This document shows positions 41,066-48,645 of a stretch of DNA of 48,645 nucleotides, piece by piece. The stretch spans positions 252,709-301,353 of the forward strand of contig NW_008246068.1 in assembly GCF_000281045.1 (NCBI RefSeq), written 5' to 3'. Position 1 is the first letter of the stretch; each line of letters opens with the position of its first letter. Below the pieces are notes generated by a model. It did not search any database and was not told the origin of the DNA. It worked only from the letters and a program-made list of their open reading frames with translations. Position numbers and translations under genes: made by a program. The stretch comes from Saprolegnia diclina VS20. Its lineage: Eukaryota > Oomycota > Saprolegniomycetes > Saprolegniales > Saprolegniaceae.

Positions 41066-43035
41066 TTAGAGCACTTCATAAGCCGGGCCGCCACCGCCTT
41101 CGGGCACCGTCCAGTTGATGTACTCCTTGGGCATCTTGATCGAGCAGCACTTGCAGTGGATGCAGTTTTGCGCGTTGATGACGAGCTGCGGCTTGCCATT
41201 CGCGCCCTCCTCCGAGCCGTCCGTGTACTCGTAGACCTTGGCCGGGCAAAAGCGCTGCTCCGGGCCGGCGTACGTGGGGAACGACTCGTTGGCCGGCACG
41301 TCCTTGAGCTCGGGCTTGATGCGCAAATGCGCGGGCTGGTCGGCGTGGTTGGTGCCGCTGCGCTGGAGGTTCGAGAGCAAGTCGAACGTCAAGACGCCGT
41401 CGGGCTTGGGGTACTCGATCGGCGTGCACTCGCTCGCCGGCTTGGTCTTGGCCGAGTCGACGGTCGTCGTCGGGATCGTCCACGGCTCCTTGCCGTTCAG
41501 AATGAACGCCGAGAGGCCCGAGTAGATGAGACCCGGGAGCGTGCCCCAGTGGAAGGCTTGGTGGCAGTTGCGCACCTTTTTGAGCTCGTCGGCGATCCAC
41601 GACGACTCGACAGCGCTCTCGTAGCTCGCGAGGTCGGCGGCGCTTTCGGCCGCGTCAATCTCGCCGGTCGTCGCCACCGGCTCGGCGCCGTCCTTGGTGA
41701 GCGCCTCGTACGCGGCCTCGGCCGCCAGCATGCCCGACTTCATGGCCGTGTGCGTGCCCTTGATCTTGATGCTGTTGAGGAAGCCGGCCGAACACCCGAT
41801 GAGCGCACCACCCGGGAACGAGAGCTTGGGAATCGCATGGTACCCGCCCTAGGCACATAGGAAAAGATAAGATATGTGAGGACAAGGACAAGGATATATG
41901 TACCTCGTTGAGGACACGGGCGCCGTAGGCGACGCACTCGCCGCCCTCGAGGTGCGACCGGACGGCCGGGTGCGTCTTGAAGCGCTGGAACTCCTCGTAC
42001 GGGTTGAGGTACGGGTTCTCATAGTCGAGGCCGACGACCATGCCGATCTGGACGAGGTCTTCTTCCATGTGGTAGAGGAACGAGCCACCAAACGTCTTGT
42101 CCATGAGCGACGACTGCAGCGGCCACCCGAGCGTGTGCTGGACAAGGCCCGGCGTGTGCTTCTCCTTTGGGATGCGCCACACCTCCTTGATACCAAGGCC
42201 GTACGTCTGCGGCTGCGCGTCCTTGCGCAACTCAAACTTCTTCATGACTTCCTCGCTGCACGAGCCGCGGCAGCCCTCGCCAAAGAGCGTCACGCGGCCA
42301 CGGAGCTCCATGCCGCGGGCAAACGTCTCCTTGGGCGTGCCGTCCTTCTCCAGGCCGACGTCGCGCGTTGCGATACCGCGCACCGAGCCGTCGTCACGGT
42401 ACAAAACCTCGGACGCCGAAAAGCCCGGGTAGATCTCGACACCGAGCTCTTCGGCCTGCGTGCCGAGCCAGCGCGTGAGCTTGCCCAAGCTAATGACGTA
42501 GTTGCCCTCATTGTGCTACACAGCATCGATGGCCATGAGCGAACAGGGTTTGGAAGGGGATGGGCGCCGTACCACTTGCGGCGGCAACAAAAAGTTGGGC
42601 AGCTGGATCGACTTTTCCTTCGAGATGATGAGAAAGCTATCGGTCGTGACCGGCGTATCGAGCGGCGCGCCCTTCTCCTTCCAGTCCGGGATCAATTCGT
42701 TAAGCGCATGGGGCTCAAACACGTTGCCTAGAGGCAAAGATTTTGAGTTTCGCCGCCGTTGCGCTGCATGGCGTACCCGACACGATGTGCGAGCCGACCT
42801 CGGCGCCCTTCTCGACAACGCACACCGAGAGGTCGGTGCCCTTCTCGAGGCTAAGCTGCTTGAGGCGGATGGCCGCCGAGAGACTCGCCGGGCCCGCGCC
42901 GACAAGCACCACGTCGTAGTCCATGCCTTCGCGCTCCGCATGCAGGATCTCGTCGTAGCTGCCCGATGCAAAGCCACGCGACCAGCGCGCCGTCGCCCGC
43001 TGGACGACCTTGGAGCGAAGCGACCGAGCGAGCAT
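41066..43035 (-). CDS. ETFDH: Electron transfer flavoprotein-ubiquinone oxidoreductase, mitochondrial (602 aa, 4 exons)
   Basis: Exons: 42777-43035, 42573-42727, 41904-42515, 41066-41848; introns 49-57 nt. The enzyme passes electrons from reduced ETF (fatty-acid and amino-acid oxidation) to ubiquinone at the inner mitochondrial membrane. A targeting peptide rich in Arg/Ser ([19 protein letters not shown]) precedes the FAD-binding fold [19 protein letters not shown]. Further family blocks are [32 protein letters not shown] and [14 protein letters not shown]. The C-terminus holds the 4Fe-4S site ([23 protein letters not shown]) and ends [12 protein letters not shown]. Length is typical. Donor choice at 42572 (giving LPPQVHNEGN) was made from family alignment. 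An initiator-like CATTTTCGCATTTC lies 25-40 nt before the start codon. Confidence 0.95.
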
Positions 43036-43705
43036 CGTATCTTCGTGAGCTCGACGGGCGAAATGCGAAAATGGGGGCAAATCTCTGGTTGGGCCAGGTC
43101 CATTTATAATAATCGAGCGAAAAGCGACGTCACTATTTTTATTCGTCTTTTAATTCTGCAACATAGACTTGCTATACAAGATTGCTGTTCTAAAATAAAC
43201 AAGAGTGCATGTTTTTAATATCAATCGAGCGCTTGACGCTGACGGCAACAGACTATTCACTTGGTCTTTGTATGTGTATTTTAATACATTGCGCACCATA
43301 TGCATATTATTATTGTATACTCGACACATCTACGTCATCGGTTTCAAGCATCCCAGGTGCGGGAACTTGAAGCGCGCGCTCCAGTTCACTCGTGTTCTTG
43401 TGGCCGCGTTCGGCGCCCGCTTGATTTCTCGCTGCATGGCCACGACGCAGTCGCATGGGTACACGTTCTGCCCACTGCGCGCTATTGGGAGACAAAGATC
43501 GGTGCTGCGCATCCACCGCACGTTTGGGTCCACCCCAGCTGGCAGCCATTCCCTTCTTGCGGCGAGTTTGGCGCAAAGTGAAGGAGTGGCAACTTCAAGT
43601 GCGAACCTCAAGTGCGCGCACTGCAAATGCGTCCAATCTTCAAGGGATAAAGAGCAGGAACCGAACCGACGCCAGAGGAGAGACGCGGAAGAGAGCATTA
43701 GCCGC
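43036..43705. promoter_or_regulatory. Divergent promoter between ETF-QO and the USP gene
   Basis: The ETF-QO side has an initiator-like block at 43056-43078 (minus strand CATTTTCGCATTTC). From 43100 to 43345 the DNA is markedly AT-rich and not coding-like. The plus-strand frame that later becomes the USP is open through this region from 43205, but composition and the lack of conserved residues argue for a leader, so ATG 43706 was preferred. Confidence 0.45.
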
Positions 43706-46700
43706 ATGAACAACGTCGACGTCTGCTGCATGATGGACGTGGGCGACAAGCACATGAGCTCCATGTGTCGGGTCAAGGAGCTGCCCGAAGCCGCGTCGCC
43801 CGAGGCCAAGCTGCCCGCCCTTGACCGCACGTCCCATGGGTCGTCGAGCGAAACGGACGACCGCCGGTCCGAAGCCGACCGCAACACGTTCGCGATGAAC
43901 CTCCCGGGCGCGTCCATGTCTGGCATTGCGGTCCAGTACCTCTACGCCCGCTACGTGCGTGCGGTTGACGCGGCCAACGCGGCCAAGTTCCGCCTCTTCC
44001 AGCGCCCCAAGGACGCGACGCGTCGGCCATTGGACCTCGTCAGCTTTACGCTGCTGTTTCCACGCCTTCAAGCGCTGCCACACGCCACCGTCACGAGCTG
44101 CTATCGGCTCTTCCGGCCCTACGACGCGGTCACATGCATCCAAGTGCTCCAGTTCCTCGACCTTGACCCGCATCGTTTTGTCTTTGACTGGTTCACAGCC
44201 AGCATGTCGTTTCCGGGCGGGAAGCTCAAGAAGAAGAACGTCATGTACCGCAAGGAGCTGCATCTCTTGCTCGAGACCGCGCATGTGCTCTCGGGCGTCC
44301 GCGACGTCGGCGCCGAGTCTTTTCCCGAGATGCTCACGCGCGACCAGTTTGCTGCGGCGCTGCCGCCGAGCCTCGTCAAGCGCTTGCTGGCGCCGTTCGC
44401 CGTGTTCTCACAACCCGACGGCAACGACAGGCCAAGTGACGCGCCGTCGTCATCCTTGCAGTTTGCGGTCGCGATCGAGTGGTGGCAGTCGTGGCGGGCG
44501 TACGCCGACCCGAGCGACAGCGACAACAACAACAATGAGCACGAGAGCGACGGGCCTTGCCCGCCCTCGATCTACAACCAAGCGCTGGCCGACGCCATGC
44601 AGACGTCCGACACGCTTCTCGACGGCGTTGATTACGTCACCGTGTCGCCAAAGACGTGGCACGCGCTCCAGTCGCGGTTCGGTGGCGGCCCCGCGCTGCC
44701 GTGCTACAACGGCGTGTACCGCCTCGTGACGCTCGCGATCGCTCTCTCCGAGCGCGACGGGCGGCCGAGTCCGCAGTCGCGGTCGCTCCAGGTGCCCCCA
44801 AGTGCGCGCCTTGTCGACCTCAAGGACGTCGCCGTCGCGCTGCATGACGTCAATATGGAAGCCCGTTTGTGGTGTCGTGACGCCGACGGCCACTGGGTTC
44901 TCGTCGCCTCCGATCTCACCGCTGCCGACGTGACATCGTCCGAACTCCTTCTTGAGACCCGACCTTCGAACGCGACCGAGTGGCCGCGCATTCTGCTTCG
45001 CACGCCGCGCGACTTTCGCCCGCTGCGCATCGGTGACGCTGTCGACGCGTTCGACTGCGAACAGGTGTGGCGGCCGGGCGTCGTGCACCGCGTGAGCACC
45101 GACGGCACGCGTGTGCTTGTCTCGTTCGTAGGCTTCCACGCCATGTACAACGAGTGGATCCACCACGACTCGGGCAAGCTCCAGCCGCGCCACAGCCGCG
45201 CCGACAGCGACCGCGGTCTCTGGCCGTCGCCGATCCCGCGTCTCAACCCCGGCTACGCTGGGGCCGTCGGGCTGCTCAACTTGGGCAACACGTGTTTCCT
45301 CAACTGTGCGCTGCAGTGTCTAGCGGCCACACCCATCTTGCGGTCGTACTTGCTCTCGACGCAGTACGCAGGTCACATCAACAAGACCAACCCGCTCGGC
45401 ACCAAAGGCAAAGTCGTGTCGGCGGTTGCCAACGTCGTCGCGTCGCTTTGGGCGCCGACGGGCACGATCGCAACGACGACCGTGTCACCGTCGGCCCTTC
45501 GCAAGCTCGTGGCCAAAGCGCGGCCGCAGTTTGACAGCTATGACCAGCAAGATGCGCACGAGTACATGGCGGCCCTCCTCGATGCGATACATGAAGACGT
45601 CAAGCGTAGCGCGGGCTTTCTCGAGCCGACGGCCGACGACGACGCTGCGTGGCGTGCCCACGTGGCCGGGAACCACTCGATCGTCACCGATGTCTTCCAC
45701 GGTCTCCTCCAGAGCCAGACAGTCTGCGACGCGTGCGACCACCGGTCGATCTCGCACGACCCGTTCCTGTGCTTTAGCCTCTCGATCCCCGTCGTCCTTC
45801 GGTGCGCGCTCCGTATCCTCGTGTTTCGACAAGACGCATCGCCCAAGGTCTGCGACGTGGCGCTGCCGTCGAACGAAGGCGCGCTGCGGACGGTCTTGGA
45901 CGACTTGGGGTGTCAACTGCAGACGTCGCCCTCCGTCTTGCGCCTCGTGCACGTGCAGAACCACCGGTTCGTGCGGGTGCTGAGCCCGGACACGCTCGTG
46001 TGCGACATCGAAGGCGCGACAATCTACTGCTTTGAGCGCCTCACGCGGCTTCCGACACGGCTTGGCATGCCCGTCGCTGTGGTATCGGACCCGCGCCTGC
46101 GTCCCGAGACGGGTGTCCTCGCGGGCAGCGACGCCGACACGTTGACCGTCGCGTTCGCCAGTGGCATCAAGCAGACGTTTGCGGCCGACGTCTGGTACAG
46201 GACGGTCAAGCCGATGACCAAAGAAGGGATCGTGGACCTCCAGGTCGTCCACCGGGTCGACGGCCAGCTCGGTGGTATTCCGTTCGTGCTCTCACTGGGG
46301 TCGGACCGCACCACGGCCGAGCTGCACGCGGCGATCAACAAGGAACTGCGTCGCCTGGTGGCAACGACGGCCGCCTACACCATAGCGGCGATGGCCATGA
46401 GCAACCCGGGCAAGACCGTTGATGTACCGTGCGACACGACGCCGTTCTTGCGGTACGTCACGCCGCCCGAGGTCGTCGTCCTTGAATGGACGGCATCGCC
46501 CATGTTTGTGGACGACTTTGCGTCGGCGCTGCGCCCAGTGACGCGCGACGTGCCCGAGCTGACGCTGCGTCGGTGCCTCGAGTCGTTCATGGCCACCGAG
46601 CGCATGGGCGTCGACTGGGCGTGTGAGCAGTGCCAGAGCACGTCCGGCGGGACTCGCTACACGGACCTGTCGCGGTCGCCCGACATTCTCATGCTGCACC

Positions 46701-47077
46701 TCAAGCGCTTTCACTACTCGAGCGTCCAGCACCATAAAGTCAACGAGCTCGTGACGTTTCCGCTGGAAGGACTCGACTTGACGCCGTATTTGCACAAAGT
46801 CCCATCCGACGTCAACAGCGGTCTCTATGACCTGTTTGCGGTCGCCAACCACACGGGCGGGCTCAGCGAAGGCCACTACACGACATACTGCCGCTTTGAC
46901 CTCCCGCGTCACGACGTGTCGCTCGAGAGCGCGCTGCCAACGTCGCACGTCTGGCTCTGCTTTGACGACGAAGTGGTGTGTGAGATCCCGGCGTCCAAAG
47001 TCGTCTCCAACGCTGCGTACGTGCTCTTCTACAAGCGCCGACTACCGTCAAGCACGAGTCAACTCTACGCACTCTGA
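43706..47077 (+). CDS. Ubiquitin carboxyl-terminal hydrolase (USP) with DUSP, Ubl and Tudor-like domains (1123 aa)
   Basis: A single-exon deubiquitinase of peptidase family C19. The catalytic core begins at GLLNLGNTCFLNCALQC (C530), continues with YDQQDAHEYMAALLD, and ends with GLSEGHYTTYC (H1057) and WLCFDDE (D1087-D1088); all catalytic residues are present. Zinc-ribbon Cys pairs CDAC and CEQC flank the finger region. N-terminal to the core are a region around 100-250 resembling the EF-hand-like part of USP32-type enzymes, a DUSP-like segment (DGVDYVTVSPKTWHAL), a ubiquitin-like stretch (SLQVPPSARLVDLKDVAVAL), and a Tudor/chromo-like barrel (VDAFDCEQVWRPGVVHRV; FHAMYNEWIHHDSGKL) at about 445-500. 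Start 43706 gives MNNVDVCCMMDVGDK; upstream in-frame ATGs exist but lie in AT-rich, leader-like sequence. It likely removes ubiquitin from proteins selected by the front domains. Confidence 0.9.
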   Translation: MNNVDVCCMMDVGDKHMSSMCRVKELPEAASPEAKLPALDRTSHGSSSETDDRRSEADRNTFAMNLPGASMSGIAVQYLYARYVRAVDAANAAKFRLFQRPKDATRRPLDLVSFTLLFPRLQALPHATVTSCYRLFRPYDAVTCIQVLQFLDLDPHRFVFDWFTASMSFPGGKLKKKNVMYRKELHLLLETAHVLSGVRDVGAESFPEMLTRDQFAAALPPSLVKRLLAPFAVFSQPDGNDRPSDAPSSSLQFAVAIEWWQSWRAYADPSDSDNNNNEHESDGPCPPSIYNQALADAMQTSDTLLDGVDYVTVSPKTWHALQSRFGGGPALPCYNGVYRLVTLAIALSERDGRPSPQSRSLQVPPSARLVDLKDVAVALHDVNMEARLWCRDADGHWVLVASDLTAADVTSSELLLETRPSNATEWPRILLRTPRDFRPLRIGDAVDAFDCEQVWRPGVVHRVSTDGTRVLVSFVGFHAMYNEWIHHDSGKLQPRHSRADSDRGLWPSPIPRLNPGYAGAVGLLNLGNTCFLNCALQCLAATPILRSYLLSTQYAGHINKTNPLGTKGKVVSAVANVVASLWAPTGTIATTTVSPSALRKLVAKARPQFDSYDQQDAHEYMAALLDAIHEDVKRSAGFLEPTADDDAAWRAHVAGNHSIVTDVFHGLLQSQTVCDACDHRSISHDPFLCFSLSIPVVLRCALRILVFRQDASPKVCDVALPSNEGALRTVLDDLGCQLQTSPSVLRLVHVQNHRFVRVLSPDTLVCDIEGATIYCFERLTRLPTRLGMPVAVVSDPRLRPETGVLAGSDADTLTVAFASGIKQTFAADVWYRTVKPMTKEGIVDLQVVHRVDGQLGGIPFVLSLGSDRTTAELHAAINKELRRLVATTAAYTIAAMAMSNPGKTVDVPCDTTPFLRYVTPPEVVVLEWTASPMFVDDFASALRPVTRDVPELTLRRCLESFMATERMGVDWACEQCQSTSGGTRYTDLSRSPDILMLHLKRFHYSSVQHHKVNELVTFPLEGLDLTPYLHKVPSDVNSGLYDLFAVANHTGGLSEGHYTTYCRFDLPRHDVSLESALPTSHVWLCFDDEVVCEIPASKVVSNAAYVLFYKRRLPSSTSQLYAL

Positions 47078-47525
47078 CATAGTGATTGTACTTTTATTCT
47101 TGATCAACATTGACTGTACACTAGCATGCACGGGCGGTCTCGGGATCCGGAGGCCGCTACGAGAGTAGGGTAGTCGCACATCAACTAAAGTACGTTGCAA
47201 CACGAGTCAAACTAGCTGCCACGCGGTGCATGTCTGCTGACACGGGGGAGGACACTCGGAGTCCCAGTCGCTTGCGCCTCCACAAGACATTTTATGCTCC
47301 ATTTTTGGCGCGATCACAGAATGTGCGTTCTCGATTGGCTAAAAATGGGATCCGCACGTCCAGTGATTGGCCCATCCATGATCTTTTTGACATGCAAAGA
47401 CGTGGCACGCTCTCGACGCTCGACATGATCTGTGCATTGTCTGCTGCTTTGGCCCGAGACACGACGTAGACGCAAGAAGACATTTCATCGGTATATCGCG
47501 TACTAGTATACAACAGACATGTACA
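47078..47525. other. Convergent 3' spacer between USP and polygalacturonase genes
   Basis: 448 nt between two facing stop codons. A 79-residue plus-strand frame (47230-47469) has no similarity. I see no repeat or RNA gene; it presumably holds the two transcript ends. Confidence 0.5.
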
Positions 47526-48611
47526 TTAGCACTTGGCGTTGGAGCCGGCCGGGATGTTGGAGCACGTGGTCGACTGCTTCCCGCCCGTGACGGCGACGCC
47601 GGTGAACTTCCAGTTGCTGCACGCGCCCTTGGCACACAGAATGTACGTGTGGGTGGCCGCCGACGTGACCGAACCCGTGATGGTGTCGAGCGTCACGTTG
47701 GTGATCGGGACGCCATTCGTGGGCTTGCCCGTCGGGCCGCCGTTGAGGTAGTCTTGCTCGATGACGATGCCGTACTTGCCCACGTTGGTGAGCTGGATGT
47801 TGGAGTACGTGATGCCCGAGACAGACCCCGTCGCGCCCGAGACCGTCTTGATGCGCACACCGTTGTCGCTGTTGACGACCTTGCTGTTGGAGATGGTCAC
47901 GTCCTTGACGACGTTGTCGGAGCGACCGCCGACCGACCCGATCGAGAGACCGTGGCCGCCGCTGCAGTAACCGTTGGTAAAGGTGATGCCCGTACCCGAG
48001 TTGATGGCGAGGCAGTCGTCCTGGTTGTAGACGATCGCGCCCGAGATCAAGACGCCGTGCGAGCTGCCGACGTCAAAGGCGTCCGTGTTGTGGCCGCCCT
48101 TGGAGTCGCCGAGCTTGTTGTCGATCGTAATGTCGAGGTACTTGGAGTTGGTGACCGTGTTGATCGAGAAGGCTTGGACGGGCGTGTTGAGGAGCTTGAA
48201 GCCCTTGATGGTCGAGTCGACGAGCTTGGACGACTTGAAGAACTTGGGCTTGGTCACGCCGCCGTTGCCGCCCTTGCCATCCCAGTACGACGCGCCTTGG
48301 CCGTCGAGCGTAGCGCCCGTGCCGTCGAGAGTGATCTTGGAGCCCGAGACCGCAATGAGCGGACCTTCCCAGTTCTTGACGCCAAACGTGGTCGTGCCCT
48401 TGAACGTGACGGTGGTGCCGGCTTGGAGGGTCGTGAGGTCCAAGGTGACGCCGCCGGGGACGCTGAGGCCGCTGACCGTGATGGCCTTGCAGCTCTTCAT
48501 GACCGATGCGGCCGACGACGCGCTGTAGGTGCCCGTGAGGGTGCAGCCGGCAGCATCCGAGCTGGTCATGGCCGCAGCGACAAGCAGCGCGAGGGTGGTA
48601 AAGATCTTCAT
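47526..48611 (-). CDS. Secreted endo-polygalacturonase, glycoside hydrolase family 28 (361 aa)
   Basis: The enzyme hydrolyses alpha-1,4-linked galacturonan in pectin. A signal peptide ([20 protein letters not shown]) precedes a right-handed beta-helix protein of usual length. All GH28 signature blocks are present: [30 protein letters not shown] and RIKT, giving the three catalytic Asp, the His and the substrate-binding Arg-Lys pair. Cys residues near both ends (AGC and SNAKC) fit the conserved disulfides. It is intronless. The 34 nt before the ATG, up to the window end, include GCATTCGCCTCATC, initiator-like. An intact pectinase points to plant tissue or plant debris as a carbon source. Confidence 0.95.
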   Translation of the reverse strand: MKIFTTLALLVAAAMTSSDAAGCTLTGTYSASSAASVMKSCKAITVSGLSVPGGVTLDLTTLQAGTTVTFKGTTTFGVKNWEGPLIAVSGSKITLDGTGATLDGQGASYWDGKGGNGGVTKPKFFKSSKLVDSTIKGFKLLNTPVQAFSINTVTNSKYLDITIDNKLGDSKGGHNTDAFDVGSSHGVLISGAIVYNQDDCLAINSGTGITFTNGYCSGGHGLSIGSVGGRSDNVVKDVTISNSKVVNSDNGVRIKTVSGATGSVSGITYSNIQLTNVGKYGIVIEQDYLNGGPTGKPTNGVPITNVTLDTITGSVTSAATHTYILCAKGACSNWKFTGVAVTGGKQSTTCSNIPAGSNAKC

Positions 48612-48645
48612 ATGCTTTGGGGTGCTCGAGATGAGGCGAATGCGT

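Noticed and set aside
43205-43705. 167-residue N-terminal extension of the USP frame
   Set aside because: AT-rich start, poor composition and no conserved residues; more likely 5' leader. Upstream ATGs remain possible.
47230-47469. 79-residue frame between USP and polygalacturonase
   Set aside because: No similarity; lies in a convergent 3' spacer.
1-48645. Prokaryotic features: operons, CRISPR arrays, ribosome binding sites
   Set aside because: Genes are intron-rich and eukaryotic; no regularly spaced direct repeats of CRISPR type and no operon-like runs were seen.

Overview
The window looks like nuclear DNA of an oomycete, most likely from the Saprolegniales (Saprolegnia, Achlya or Aphanomyces relatives). 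The evidence is about 17 protein genes packed on both strands, GC-rich coding sequence against AT-richer spacers, and 68 reconstructed GT-AG introns of 33-158 nt, mostly 40-57 nt. The gene set also fits: a four-domain cation channel, an anoctamin, a FYVE/WW fusion, LNR and EGF proteins, a secreted cystatin and a GH28 pectinase. The genus cannot be fixed from sequence alone. All exon structures come from reading frame, splice-site form and protein similarity by eye; every multi-exon model sums to an exact multiple of three.

Layout. 1-2.4 kb is a degraded edge: a LINE reverse-transcriptase fragment, a frame-broken WYVSH-type gene and one short doubtful ORF. 2.4-12 kb holds three minus-strand genes: RWD-RING protein, triple-BED hAT-derived protein, and TPR plus poly(A)-polymerase-like nucleotidyltransferase. 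13.2-17.1 kb holds two plus-strand genes: a membrane LRR-LNR protein and OSCP1. 17.1-23.2 kb is one giant minus-strand gene (WW-WW-FYVE-ARM-LSD1 zinc fingers, 1884 aa). 24.0-30.7 kb is a plus-strand four-domain voltage-gated channel (1934 aa), followed by an OsmC-like gene. 31.5-35.9 kb is a minus-strand ankyrin-anoctamin-B-box fusion (1319 aa). 36.3-48.6 kb alternates strands: a basic nuclear-looking protein, a secreted EGF-repeat protein, a cystatin, ETF-ubiquinone oxidoreductase, a DUSP-Ubl-Tudor-USP deubiquitinase and a polygalacturonase.

How they fit together. This is a eukaryotic chromosome segment, not an operon. Themes are membrane ion and lipid transport (channel, anoctamin, FYVE protein), ubiquitin signalling (RING protein, USP), mitochondrial electron transfer (ETF-QO) and secretion (cystatin, EGF protein, polygalacturonase). 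Several convergent neighbours nearly touch: OsmC and anoctamin stop codons are 1 nt apart, and OSCP1 and the FYVE gene are 27 nt apart, so their mRNA 3' ends probably overlap. Short tandem repeats with an 8-nt period recur in introns and spacers, some sharing sequence across genes; this is the main pattern the genes do not explain.
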